Below are positions 1 through 8,853 of a DNA stretch of 64,000 nucleotides, piece after piece. Below the pieces are notes generated by a model. That model did not search any database and was not told the origin of the DNA. It was given only the letters and a program-made list of their open reading frames with translations. How positions within the stretch are numbered: position 1 is the stretch's first letter; every line of letters begins with the position of its first letter. Source of the DNA: Prosthecobacter sp. (GTDB lineage Bacteria; Verrucomicrobiota; Verrucomicrobiia; Verrucomicrobiales; Verrucomicrobiaceae); NCBI GenBank assembly GCA_021733925.1, contig JAIPJY010000028.1:21709-85708 (forward strand). The letters run 5' to 3'. The translations under genes were made by a program, and so were the position numbers.

Positions 1-61
1 GCAGATTCACCCCGAACCAGAGGAGGATCTTCAGATAGAGAGGCAGGTGCAGGCGGCTCAT
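1..61 (-). CDS. sensor histidine kinase, N-terminal fragment (runs off the window)
   Basis: Only the first 20 codons are inside the window. They begin MSRLHLPLYLKILLWFGVNL, a short basic stretch leading into a hydrophobic helix, as expected for the first transmembrane segment of a membrane sensor kinase. The ATG lies 6 bases beyond the stop of the response regulator gene on the same strand, so the two should be co-transcribed. The identification rests on that pairing and the membrane start. No kinase motif is visible, so it could be another membrane protein. Confidence 0.6.
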   Translation of the reverse strand, partial: MSRLHLPLYLKILLWFGVNL

Positions 62-67
62 GGTTGA

Positions 68-778
68 TCAGCGGCTTGGAGTGACGAGCTGGTAGCCATA
101 GCCGCGCACGGTTTTGATGAACTGCGGGTTCTTCGGGTCGTCCCCGAGTTTGCGGCGCAGCGTGGAAATGTGCATGTCGATGGCACGGTCAAACACATCC
201 CATTCACGGTCGGCGACATCTTCAATGAGCTGCTCACGCGTGCGCACGCGGCCATGGGCTTTTGCCAGCGAGAGAAGCAGGCCAAATTCCGCCGGAGTGA
301 GTTCTAGAGGGGCATCCCCAAGCACGACCACATGCGAATCCGCATTGATGCGCAACGGGCCGACAATGAGTTCTTTCATAGGTGCCTGCGGAGAAGTTTC
401 AGCGACCCAACCGGAGCGCCGCAGCACGGCCCGCAGGCGGGCGAGGAGTTCACGCGACGAAAAAGTCTTGGGCAGATAGTCATCTGCACCGAGTTCGAGA
501 CCGACGATGCGGTCCACCTCTTCACCACGGCCTGTGAGCATCACGACCGGCACCTTGGATTTTGTGCGGATGCGGCGCAGCACTTCGAATCCATCGCAGC
601 CGGGCATCATCACATCGAGGATAATCGCATGCCAAGTCTCACTAGTGGCGCGCTCGGCTCCGCTGTTTCCCTCGTGTTCGCATGCGACCTCGAAACCCAT
701 CGGCTTCAAGTAATCCGCCACGAGCTGAGAAAGCTCGGTGTCGTCATCAATCACAAGGATGCGCGTGGCGGGTATCAC
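68..778 (-). CDS. OmpR/PhoB-family response regulator, CpxR-like
   Basis: This 236-residue protein is a phosphorylation-switched transcription factor. The receiver domain (about residues 5-118) has the acidic pocket D11-D13, the phospho-acceptor D55 in LDVMMP, T82 and the conserved lysine K104. The C-terminal half (about 135-233) is a winged-helix trans-activation domain ending in VRGYGYQL. The segment GLELGADDYLP followed by RELLARLRAVLRRS is close to enterobacterial CpxR, which suggests an envelope-stress role, but the regulon is unknown. The residue after K104 is threonine, where almost all family members have the cis-proline of the KPF motif. The partner kinase begins 6 bases downstream. 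Confidence 0.92.
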   Translation of the reverse strand: MIPATRILVIDDDTELSQLVADYLKPMGFEVACEHEGNSGAERATSETWHAIILDVMMPGCDGFEVLRRIRTKSKVPVVMLTGRGEEVDRIVGLELGADDYLPKTFSSRELLARLRAVLRRSGWVAETSPQAPMKELIVGPLRINADSHVVVLGDAPLELTPAEFGLLLSLAKAHGRVRTREQLIEDVADREWDVFDRAIDMHISTLRRKLGDDPKNPQFIKTVRGYGYQLVTPSR

Positions 779-1031
779 GTGATGAATATCGCCAGCTGAC
801 CTGTGAATCGCGAGCTTCTTTACTGTTTGCTGACAAAAGAACTCGATCTTTGGAATGATGTTAAGAAATCAGTTCTTGCCGTATCAGGCTGGCTTGTCAT
901 GCTCGATAAGCAAAGCCAATGAACCGGACAGTGATCCTATCCTACGTTAGAAACTCGTCGCGCCGAGCAGCATCATGCAATGGCTGCAGTGCTTTGAATC
1001 CGGGGCTGCGCTTCGAGGGAGGTCGCTTCTA

Positions 1032-1976
1032 ATGGCCTGGGTTGCAATCACCTGTCCGCAGTGCTCCGCGCCACTCCCGCGAGTGGCCATCTGGAGAGCC
1101 GTGAAATGCCCGTCTTGCGGCGCACTCATCAACCGGACGGAAGCGATGGTGCTGCGCGATTCGTTTCATCAGGCCCTGCTGCGTGCACGCCAAGGTCAAG
1201 GTGGTGCAGGAGCCGATCTTCAATGTGGTGGGGAGAGTTATCATGTGATCCAGACTCTGGGGAGCGGTGGAATATCCCAGGTCTATCTCGCCAGAAGAAT
1301 CGGAGAGCAGCCTTTTCTGGCGACCATCAAGGTTTCTTCCTCGCCTGATGCTGCGGCCAGCTACGCCCGTGAGGCCGAAGTATTGCGTGAACTGCAGGCA
1401 TCCCAAAGCGGAGCGGCCAGCATTTATGCTGCCCAACGTCTGCCTGAAGTCATTACGCAAGGTCCGGTGGCGGGAGGTGCCTCCAAGCAGGCTCTGGTGC
1501 TGCGGCATCCCATCGGATACTGGGGAAGTCTGGCTGCATTGAGCGAGCGCTTTTCAAACGGCATCGATCCACGACATGCTGTGTGGATCTGGCGGCGGCT
1601 TCTGGATGTGCTGCATTTTTTGCATGCCCAAGGCTGGTCACATGGTGATGTGCGGCCTGAGCACGCGCTGGTGCATGTACAGGACCATGGCGTGCGTCTG
1701 ATAGGATGGGCTTCGGCAAAAAGGAATGCGAGTGAGAGTGACCAATCCACGGATTTGCTGCGCTGCGCAAGGGTGGTGCGGGTTTTGGTGTGCGGGGCTG
1801 GCGGATCCGGCGTGATTCCACATGGAGTGCCCGCCGGCTTGACTGAGCTCTTGATGAGCGCGAGCGAGGACGAGAATTTTTGCCAAACACAGGGGGCGCA
1901 TGGTCTGGATGTCTTGCTGCGAACTGCGGCTCAGGAAGCCTTCGGTGCGCCGTCGTTCCTGCCTTTGATCATTTAA
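1032..1976 (+). CDS. zinc-ribbon protein kinase-like protein, probable pseudokinase
   Basis: The protein has 314 residues from the ATG at 1032, chosen because the zinc ribbon (CPQC...CPSC, residues about 8-30) starts there; an in-frame ATG at 975 would add 19 unremarkable residues. A protein-kinase fold follows: glycine loop GSGGISQVYLA (about 84-94), lysine K100 in ATIK, and a catalytic-loop equivalent HGDVRPEH (204-211). The metal-binding Asn of HxDxxxxN is His (H211), and the DFG position reads G225-W226-A227, so both Mg-binding residues are lost. It may bind nucleotide or scaffold rather than phosphorylate. It is the first gene of a same-strand cassette with a vWA protein and a PurA-like enzyme, a partial parallel to TerY-type vWA/kinase modules. 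Confidence 0.72.
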   Translation: MAWVAITCPQCSAPLPRVAIWRAVKCPSCGALINRTEAMVLRDSFHQALLRARQGQGGAGADLQCGGESYHVIQTLGSGGISQVYLARRIGEQPFLATIKVSSSPDAAASYAREAEVLRELQASQSGAASIYAAQRLPEVITQGPVAGGASKQALVLRHPIGYWGSLAALSERFSNGIDPRHAVWIWRRLLDVLHFLHAQGWSHGDVRPEHALVHVQDHGVRLIGWASAKRNASESDQSTDLLRCARVVRVLVCGAGGSGVIPHGVPAGLTELLMSASEDENFCQTQGAHGLDVLLRTAAQEAFGAPSFLPLII

Positions 1977-2018
1977 CGTCACGATTCCGCAAACAGACAA
2001 CCTAACCACCAACACACC

Positions 2019-2984
2019 ATGGGATACGGAAACTACTCTTTAGCTGCTCACACCGCACTGATTGCCGGACGTTCGCATCAGGCACGTGCGGAAGTCTTCA
2101 GTCAAACGCAATGCCATGCACTCATGAATCCGAAAGGGCTCAAGGTGCGGGAATGCCGGGACAGCGCGGACCACCCCAATTCGCTGGGCATCGTCTTTGC
2201 CTTGGATGTCACGGGATCGATGGGAGACATCCCGCATCTGCTGGCAAAGCAGGAGCTGCCCAATCTGATGAAACTGCTCAACGCATGCGGAGAGGCGGAC
2301 CCGCAGGTGATGTTCATGGCAGTGGGAGATGCCACCTCTGACCATGCCTCCTTGCAGGTGGGGCAGTTTGAAAGCACAGCGGAGCTGATGGATCAGTGGC
2401 TGACCTGGAGCTATCTGGAAGGCGGTGGAGGTGGCAGCGGCCAGGAAAGTTATGAACTGGCGTTCTACATTGCCGCCCAACACACTGACATGGACAACTG
2501 GGTGAAGCGGAAGAAGAAGGGGTATCTCTTCATGACGGGTGACGAACTGCCTTACCCCGCCGTGTCACGCCATCAGATTGAGGCGCTTGTTGGTGAAAAG
2601 CTTGATGAAGATATTCCGATTGAAGAGGTGATCGCCGCTGCTGCGGAGAGCTACCATCTTTTCTTTCTGATTCCCGATGCGGGGCGGGCAAAGCGCTGCG
2701 GCCCTCGCTGGAGGCAACTTCTTGGAGATCACACCATCATCATGGAATCGCCAAGTGATGCGTGTACCGTGGCGGCTGCCATCGTGGGATTGACCGAGGG
2801 GCGCATCCCAAGCCTCGAGGCCTTGGCGACAATCTTGTCCAACAATGGATTCAACCGCGATCATGTGGGATCAACCATTCGCGCTGTCCAACCCTATGCC
2901 GCACTGCTCAACCTGACACCCCTGGCTTCAGCCAGCTCAGGAGCCGCGTCCGGGGATTCGTGGTGGAAGCGTTTGTTTGGGTGA
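2019..2984 (+). CDS. von Willebrand factor A domain protein (TerY-like vWA)
   Basis: The 321-residue protein is cytosolic, with no signal peptide or membrane segment. A vWA domain starts near residue 56 (GIVFALDVTGSMG) and carries the MIDAS metal-site signature DxTGS at D63; FMTGDE further on fits a later MIDAS acidic position. A glycine run (GGGGGSG, about 134-140) sits in the middle of the domain. vWA proteins of this type act as metal-dependent scaffolds that assemble partner complexes. It lies 42 bases after the kinase-like gene and 9 bases before the PurA-like gene, so the three are very likely one operon. Its binding partners are presumably those neighbours (inference). Confidence 0.8.
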   Translation: MGYGNYSLAAHTALIAGRSHQARAEVFSQTQCHALMNPKGLKVRECRDSADHPNSLGIVFALDVTGSMGDIPHLLAKQELPNLMKLLNACGEADPQVMFMAVGDATSDHASLQVGQFESTAELMDQWLTWSYLEGGGGGSGQESYELAFYIAAQHTDMDNWVKRKKKGYLFMTGDELPYPAVSRHQIEALVGEKLDEDIPIEEVIAAAAESYHLFFLIPDAGRAKRCGPRWRQLLGDHTIIMESPSDACTVAAAIVGLTEGRIPSLEALATILSNNGFNRDHVGSTIRAVQPYAALLNLTPLASASSGAASGDSWWKRLFG

Positions 2985-2993
2985 TCTTCTCCT

Positions 2994-4346
2994 GTGAGTG
3001 AAACACGCTATGCATCGGTGCTGGGGCTTGGCTTTGGTGACTGCGGAAAGGGGATTTTCGTTGACGCACTGACGCGGCGCTGGCAGGCCCATACCGTTGT
3101 TCGTTTCAGCGGCGGAGCGCAGGCCGGGCATAATGTAGTGACCGCTGCAGAAGGCGGGCATTCGACACGGCACCACACGTTTTCACAGTTCGGCTCGGGG
3201 ACACTGGAGCCGGGAACGCGCACGGTGCTGCTTGATCCGATGGTGCTGCATCCGACGGCCTTGCTCGTGGAGGCTGAGGCCTTGAGTCGCATCGGTGTTC
3301 ATGATGCACTCTCGCGTCTGATGATTGATGGGCGTTGTCGTATCACGACTCCCTATCATCAGGCAGCGGGAAGGGCGCGCGAGCTCCTGCGAGGTGAGGC
3401 GGTTCATGGAACCTGCGGTGTGGGTGTGGGAGAAACGGTGCGTCACGCGCTGGCTCATCCCGATCAGGCGATGCGGTATGCCGATCTGTCGGCTGCCAGT
3501 GCATCCCAGGTGCGGGTGCAACTCGACAAGCTTAACTCGATTCGAGAGACACTTTTCGCGGAGCTTGCTCTGCTGTGCCCAAGAAACGGGGATGAGGCAT
3601 TGGCGGTGGAGATGCAGACGTTGCAGGATGAGTCATTGGCCGGGAAATGGTTCAATGTGGCAAGAGCGCTGGCGCGCCAATGCGCTCCGGCGTCCATCGA
3701 GATGATGGGTGCTCAATTGAAGCAGCCCGGATGCGTATTGTTTGAGGGCGCGCAAGGCGTGCTCCTCGACGAATGGCGTGGTTTTCATCCCCATACGACC
3801 TGGAGTTCCATCACCACGGCAGCAGTGGAAGCCGCTACCGCATGTTTTGATCTTGCCGCACCCTTCGAGCACTATGGTGTGCTGAGGTCCTACCTCACTC
3901 GGCATGGTGCTGGCCCATTGCCGACACACGATGAATCGTTGAATGACTGGCTGCCCGAGCCGCACAACCACTCCGAGGGATGGCAAGGCCGATTTAGGCG
4001 CGGGCACCCCGATGCCGTGCTTTTGCGCTACGCACTCGAAGTGACGGGTCCGCTGAATGGGCTGCTGGTCAGCCATCTGGATGTGTTTCAACGCGGCATG
4101 CCGCTCAAGTGGTGTGAGAGTTATTCGACTGACTCATCGCCCTGCATTGAACGACTTCCTATTGGCGCCTGCGGTGACTTGTCACACCAGAGCATGCTGA
4201 CCAAACTTCTCGAGAGTGCCCGACCACGGTATTCTTCGGACTCCATCCATTCGGACGGTGACTACCTAGGCCGCATTGCCGGTGTGACTGAGCTGCCGGT
4301 CATGCTGCGCTCCTACGGCAACACCAGCGCGGCTGTCCAGGGGTAG
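2994..4346 (+). CDS. divergent adenylosuccinate synthetase (PurA) paralogue
   Basis: The 450-residue protein starts at GTG 2994, 9 bases after the vWA stop. PurA landmarks are recognisable: the P-loop GDEGKGK appears as GDCGKGI with catalytic Asp D16 kept, the catalytic His region GGHNAGH appears as GGAQAGH with H46 kept, the IMP loop TTGRGIGP is changed to TCGVGVGE, FEGAQGVLLD is well kept, and the guanine-binding TKLDVL reads SHLDVF. The arginine-rich substrate loop before the C-terminus is rearranged (GRFRRGHPD). This is therefore not the housekeeping purA but probably a GTP-using ligase of the same fold acting on a nucleotide or related substrate. The kept D16 argues against a phage PurZ-type enzyme. 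The substrate is unknown. Confidence 0.75.
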   Translation: MSETRYASVLGLGFGDCGKGIFVDALTRRWQAHTVVRFSGGAQAGHNVVTAAEGGHSTRHHTFSQFGSGTLEPGTRTVLLDPMVLHPTALLVEAEALSRIGVHDALSRLMIDGRCRITTPYHQAAGRARELLRGEAVHGTCGVGVGETVRHALAHPDQAMRYADLSAASASQVRVQLDKLNSIRETLFAELALLCPRNGDEALAVEMQTLQDESLAGKWFNVARALARQCAPASIEMMGAQLKQPGCVLFEGAQGVLLDEWRGFHPHTTWSSITTAAVEAATACFDLAAPFEHYGVLRSYLTRHGAGPLPTHDESLNDWLPEPHNHSEGWQGRFRRGHPDAVLLRYALEVTGPLNGLLVSHLDVFQRGMPLKWCESYSTDSSPCIERLPIGACGDLSHQSMLTKLLESARPRYSSDSIHSDGDYLGRIAGVTELPVMLRSYGNTSAAVQG

Positions 4347-4438
4347 AGATGGTCGTCTGAGTGCGGTCTTGACGCAATCCTGACAAATCTCCGGCGATTC
4401 CTTGAAGCCGTTCTGACGCAGCGAGGGTTAGAGTCAGC

Positions 4439-7400
4439 ATGATGAAAACGATTTTTGCCTTTCTACTGCTCACGACCAGTCTTTCAGCCCACACTTGGAA
4501 AGCCGGTGCATCCGCTGACAAAGAGACCCTGCGTCAGCATCTTCTGGTGGAATGGATGCAGCAGCATGCGGTGTCGGCTGAAGGAGAGATCAAGCCCGTG
4601 CAGGTGACTTCGGCGGCATCTACTTTGAATCTCGCTGCGGCAATGGCGGCGAACGCACCTGCGGCGGCAAAGCCATTTCTCGCATTCCAGAGGCTCGAAT
4701 TGAAGTGGGACAAGGATTTCTTGTTCGTGGGATCGAACGGGCTGCCGGATCACAACATGATGGTAGGCATCACGGCATGGCAGCAGCAGGTGCCGTTGCC
4801 GCAGAATTACACGGGGGACAATGCATGGCGTATTCCTCTGAATCCGGTGCCTGCGAAAACTCCAGCGGTCGTGGAGGGGCATTTCCTGCGGGGTGCCATT
4901 GCCCTTGGTGTGAACGGCATTCCGATCTTCAATCCGCAGAACAATCGAGGAGAGGTTTCCTATGAGATTGGCGAACTGGATCAGTGGGGGGGGCACTGCG
5001 GGCGGGCGGATGATTATCACTACCACATCGCGCCGTTGCATTTGCAATCGGTGGTGGGGAAGGGGATGCCGATTGCGTATGCGCTGGATGGTTACCCGAT
5101 CTATGGGCTCACGGAGCCGGATGGCTCGCCAGTGGGCAAGCTGGACGAATGCCATGGCCATGAGGATGCGAAGGTGGGCTACCACTATCATGCCTCAACG
5201 AAGCGGCCGTATCTTCAGAGCGCTTTTCATGGAGAAGTCGTCGAGGCGGAGGGCCAGGTGGACCCCCAGCCACGTGCGCAGGGTGTGCGCCCGGATACAG
5301 CTCCGCTGCGTGGAGCTGAGATCACCGGCTTTGAGAGCTCGGGATCCAACAGCTACAAGCTGAGCTATCAGGTGGGCGGTGAGACACGCTCGATCTCCTA
5401 CAGCATCAACAGCGATGGTACTTATCCCTTTGAGTTTAACAATGGCCGCGAGGGTGTCGTGAAGGAAGTCTATACGAGCCGGGGTGGTGGTGGCAAAGGA
5501 CCCGGCGGAGCTGGAGGAAAAGGCAATGGTTTGGGGAAGGGCAATGGAATGAGGCACGATGACCGTCGGCCCGCTCCTCCAGATGAAGCGCCGCCTACAC
5601 CGCAGTCGCAGGCCTCTGGCAGCATGATGGATGTGAATGGCGATGGCTTCGTCACTGCACAAGAGTTTGCCGACAATGTGAAGCGTGAGCTTGCTGCGAA
5701 ACGCAGCGGTGGAACGCTGGCAGATGCGCTGGCTAAGGCTCGTGGCGAATTCACTTCGCTGGATCGCAATGGGGATGGCAGACTGGATGTGAGTGAGATG
5801 CAAGCACCAGCGGGGTCGCCTGCCGAACAACCGAGTGGTCGGCGTGGCGGAGCGCCTGCGGCAGCGGGCGGAGGCTTCGTTTTGACCAGTCCTGAGGTGG
5901 AAGATGGTGGAAATTTGCCCGCAGATTACACGGGCGATGGAGGTGGTGCTACGCTGCCCCTTGAATGGAAGGGCGCACCCGCTGGCACGAGGAGCTATGC
6001 GTTGATCATGGATCATCTTGCGCCGAGCAATGAGATGAAGAGCTACTGGGTCATGTGGGACATTCCGGCGAACGTGACGAGCCTGCCGAAGAATGTGAAG
6101 GGTGTGGGCAGATTGGGAGTCGGCTTCAAAGGCGAAATCGGCTACGAGCCGCCGCATTCGAAGGGGCCGGGGGCGAAGACGTATGTGCTGCATGTTTATG
6201 CACTTTCTGCTGAGCCGAAAATCGCGAGTGCATCGGGTGTGAATCGTGAAGCGTTACTTGCGGCGATCGAAGGGAAAATTCTCGCCAAAGCCGATTTGAG
6301 TGTGGTTTACTCGCGTGGTGGTGTCGCAAAAGGTGGTCCTGGCGGAAGTCCGCCACCGACGCAGCCCGGGCCACCACCAGATCAGCCGGGAGAACAGCGC
6401 AAACCGTGGATGCAAATACACGGTTCCGAATTGGACGGCAACGGCGATGGCATCGTGACACTGGAAGAGACTCTTGCGGACATGAAGGTTGCGGCTTCGA
6501 AATACGATGCGGATAAAAATGACAGCATAACTTCCGCAGAAATTGATGGGGCTGGAGACATCCGAGCGGGTGCCGCTTTTGCAGGATTCATTTACCGTCA
6601 CGCTTTCGAACTCGATGCCAATCAGGACAGTCAGTTGACCACTGCCGAGCTTGAAAAAGCTGCGAAGTATATTTTTGACTCTGCGGATCTCGATCATGAC
6701 GGCAAGCTGAGCGCGGCCGAAGTGCAAAGTGCTCCTAATGCGCCGCTGGGCAATCCGCCTCCGCGTAGCACGGACGAGCCACCTGCGACGCCTCCGCCTG
6801 GTCCCGCTATGAAAGCCACGAGCAGCAGCAGTGCCCTGCTCATGCAGGCTCAAGGCAATCCCGGAGGTGGTAAAAAGAAGAAAGGCGGTGGGCCGCCCGG
6901 ACTTATCAAGCCGAGCATCACTGACACGATGAAGCTCAATGTCTATGCGGACAATTGGTTCATGCTTTATGTGAATGGACGTCTCGTTGCTGTCGATCCC
7001 ATTCAGTTCACCCCGCACAACGTCGTCAGCGTGGATTTCCTGCCTGAGTATCCGATGACGATTGCGGTGCTCGCGAAGGACAATGCCGATCCCAAGACCG
7101 GTCTCGAATACGGCAGCAGCATTGGTGATGGAGGCTTCGTTTTGAAGTTTGCCGATGGCACCGTGACCAATGCCAGTTGGAAAGCCAAAAGCTTCTTCCA
7201 CGGCCCGATCAACGGCGACACTGCAAACCCGCAGGTCAAACAGGAACTGCTGCCGGCCAACTGGTGGGGCGTCGATTTCGATGACAGCACCTGGAAAAAC
7301 GCCAAAGAGTACACCGTGGAGGAGGTCGATCCCAAGCAGCCTTATTTCGAGAATGATTTTGAAGGCGCCAAGTTCATCTGGACTGACGACCTCGCGCTCG

Positions 7401-7501
7401 ACAACACCATCCTCTTCCGAACCAGGATCGAGAAGTCCGAGTGGAAGCAGCGCTGGAACACGAAGCCTGATCTCGACGTCACCGGAGCACCACTGAAATG
7501 A
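4439..7501 (+). CDS. secreted multidomain protein: YHYH, EF-hands, PEBP/YbhB-like, C-terminal beta-sandwich
   Basis: The 1020-residue protein begins with a Sec signal peptide (MMKTIFAFLLLTTSLSAHTW). Residues about 85-265 form a YHYH domain with DYHYH near 191 and GYHYH near 246. EF-hand calcium loops follow near 395 (DVNGDGFVTAQEF) and 440 (DRNGDGRLDVSEM). Residues about 477-627 are a PEBP/YbhB-YbcL phosphatidylethanolamine-binding-type fold. Four more EF-hand-like loops lie at about 662, 686, 721 and 744. A low-complexity Gly/Lys/Pro linker leads to a beta-rich C-terminal domain (about 820-1010). Function is unknown; calcium-stabilised ligand binding outside the cytoplasm is inferred. Its stop overlaps the sulfatase start (ATGA), indicating translational coupling. 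Confidence 0.85.
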   Translation: MMKTIFAFLLLTTSLSAHTWKAGASADKETLRQHLLVEWMQQHAVSAEGEIKPVQVTSAASTLNLAAAMAANAPAAAKPFLAFQRLELKWDKDFLFVGSNGLPDHNMMVGITAWQQQVPLPQNYTGDNAWRIPLNPVPAKTPAVVEGHFLRGAIALGVNGIPIFNPQNNRGEVSYEIGELDQWGGHCGRADDYHYHIAPLHLQSVVGKGMPIAYALDGYPIYGLTEPDGSPVGKLDECHGHEDAKVGYHYHASTKRPYLQSAFHGEVVEAEGQVDPQPRAQGVRPDTAPLRGAEITGFESSGSNSYKLSYQVGGETRSISYSINSDGTYPFEFNNGREGVVKEVYTSRGGGGKGPGGAGGKGNGLGKGNGMRHDDRRPAPPDEAPPTPQSQASGSMMDVNGDGFVTAQEFADNVKRELAAKRSGGTLADALAKARGEFTSLDRNGDGRLDVSEMQAPAGSPAEQPSGRRGGAPAAAGGGFVLTSPEVEDGGNLPADYTGDGGGATLPLEWKGAPAGTRSYALIMDHLAPSNEMKSYWVMWDIPANVTSLPKNVKGVGRLGVGFKGEIGYEPPHSKGPGAKTYVLHVYALSAEPKIASASGVNREALLAAIEGKILAKADLSVVYSRGGVAKGGPGGSPPPTQPGPPPDQPGEQRKPWMQIHGSELDGNGDGIVTLEETLADMKVAASKYDADKNDSITSAEIDGAGDIRAGAAFAGFIYRHAFELDANQDSQLTTAELEKAAKYIFDSADLDHDGKLSAAEVQSAPNAPLGNPPPRSTDEPPATPPPGPAMKATSSSSALLMQAQGNPGGGKKKKGGGPPGLIKPSITDTMKLNVYADNWFMLYVNGRLVAVDPIQFTPHNVVSVDFLPEYPMTIAVLAKDNADPKTGLEYGSSIGDGGFVLKFADGTVTNASWKAKSFFHGPINGDTANPQVKQELLPANWWGVDFDDSTWKNAKEYTVEEVDPKQPYFENDFEGAKFIWTDDLALDNTILFRTRIEKSEWKQRWNTKPDLDVTGAPLK

Positions 7502-8853
7502 AAACACTAATCGCATCAGGCATATGCCTCCTTCTGGCAGCCAGCGCTTTCGCCAAAGGGCCGAACATCCTTTTCATCCTCGCCGATGATCAATCTTGGA
7601 GCGGCACCTCGGTCCGCATGATGCCCAATGAGCCGGGCAGCGCGAGCCGTGAATTTCACACGCCGAATCTGGAAAAACTTGCTGCGCAAGGGATGACGTT
7701 TTCGCAGGCCTATGCTGCGCATTGCAAATGCGAGTGCTCACGCGCAGCGATCCAAATGGGGCGCACCACGACTACGCTCAACGCGCCCGACAAAAATGCA
7801 CGCAACTGGAGTGCTCCGGTCACGGACTCGCTGGTGAACACGCTCAAGAAGGCGGACCCCAGCTACCTTGCGGCGCATTTCGGCAAATGGCAGTGGTTTC
7901 ATACACCGGAGTCGATGGGCTATGATGCCAGTGATGGCATCACGATTAATGAGGACGGCGATACGACCGATCCAGAGGATCCCAAGCAGTCCTTCAGCAT
8001 CACCCGCCGGGCGGGGGCGTTCATGGAGTCTGCGGTGAAGGAAGGGCATCCGTTCTTCATTCAGCTCTCCTACTATGCCGTGCATCAGAAACCGCAGGCG
8101 CTTGCTGCGACGCTCAAAAAATACGAGGGGATGGACAGTGCGGCCAAAGGCGGGCGTGGAGATCGTGCTGTGATGGCTGCCATGACCGAGGATTTGGACA
8201 CCTGCGTGGGCGAGGTTTTGAAAAAGATCGATGACTTGCGAATTGCCGAGAATACCATCGTCATCTACACCTCCGACAATGGTGCCCGCACGACGCTTCT
8301 TAACGGCGGGAAGGGGGATCTGGGGGAAGGCGGGATTCGTGAGCCTTTGATCATTCGTGGTCCCGGCATCAAGGCAGGTTCCCATTGCACGACGCCCGTC
8401 ATTCTCTACGACCTCATGCCTACCGTGGCGGACTTTGCATCACCGGGCTTCGCCATTCCAAAAGGTGTCGAAGGAGGCAGTTGGAAGCCGCTGCTGTTAA
8501 GCGCGGGCAGCGCGCCGGTGAAGCGACCCATCGGCCGTTTCGTGTGGCATCAGGCGGTCGAGGTCGAGCATCCACAGTCCGCCATCCGTGAAGGCGATTA
8601 CAAGCTGCTCTATTTCTGGGATACCAAGGAAGGACTGCTCTTTGATGTGGTGAATGATCTGGGCGAAACGCGTGATCTCGCGAAACAAAAGCCAGACCTT
8701 GCGGCCCGGCTTCTGGCGGAGCTCAAGGCCCACATCCGTGCCGGACTCGGGGAGCAGGCGTCTGCCGCACTTGAGCGCGGCGAATTTCCGCAGGGACGCG
8801 GCCCCGGCAAAGGCAAGGGGCCACGAGGTGGCAAGAAGAAGATGATGAAGTGA
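7498..8853 (+). CDS. exported sulfatase-family protein with atypical active-site motif
   Basis: The 451-residue protein has a Sec signal peptide (residues 1-19, SAFA/K). Alkaline-phosphatase-superfamily metal residues are clear: D30-D31 in ILADDQ and D-N in YTSDNGA. The formylglycine position is C78 in C-E-C-S-R, whereas the canonical motif is C-x-P/A-S-R, so the key Pro is Cys80. The usual GKWHLG segment is GKWQW (K130, Q132), losing the conserved His. The substrate is presumably a sulfate ester, but altered motifs make hydrolytic activity uncertain. The C-terminal tail is rich in Gly, Lys and Arg. It overlaps the preceding YHYH gene by 4 bases and forms a two-gene unit with it. Confidence 0.88.
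   Translation: MKTLIASGICLLLAASAFAKGPNILFILADDQSWSGTSVRMMPNEPGSASREFHTPNLEKLAAQGMTFSQAYAAHCKCECSRAAIQMGRTTTTLNAPDKNARNWSAPVTDSLVNTLKKADPSYLAAHFGKWQWFHTPESMGYDASDGITINEDGDTTDPEDPKQSFSITRRAGAFMESAVKEGHPFFIQLSYYAVHQKPQALAATLKKYEGMDSAAKGGRGDRAVMAAMTEDLDTCVGEVLKKIDDLRIAENTIVIYTSDNGARTTLLNGGKGDLGEGGIREPLIIRGPGIKAGSHCTTPVILYDLMPTVADFASPGFAIPKGVEGGSWKPLLLSAGSAPVKRPIGRFVWHQAVEVEHPQSAIREGDYKLLYFWDTKEGLLFDVVNDLGETRDLAKQKPDLAARLLAELKAHIRAGLGEQASAALERGEFPQGRGPGKGKGPRGGKKKMMK

Noticed and set aside
837-877. Inverted repeat AAGAACT...AGTTCTT upstream of the CpxR-like gene
   Set aside because: Seven-base arms 27 bases apart are expected by chance in this length; no second copy or known operator consensus.
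975-1031. Extended start for the zinc-ribbon kinase-like gene
   Set aside because: The added 19 residues have no domain content, and the zinc ribbon begins right after the ATG at 1032.
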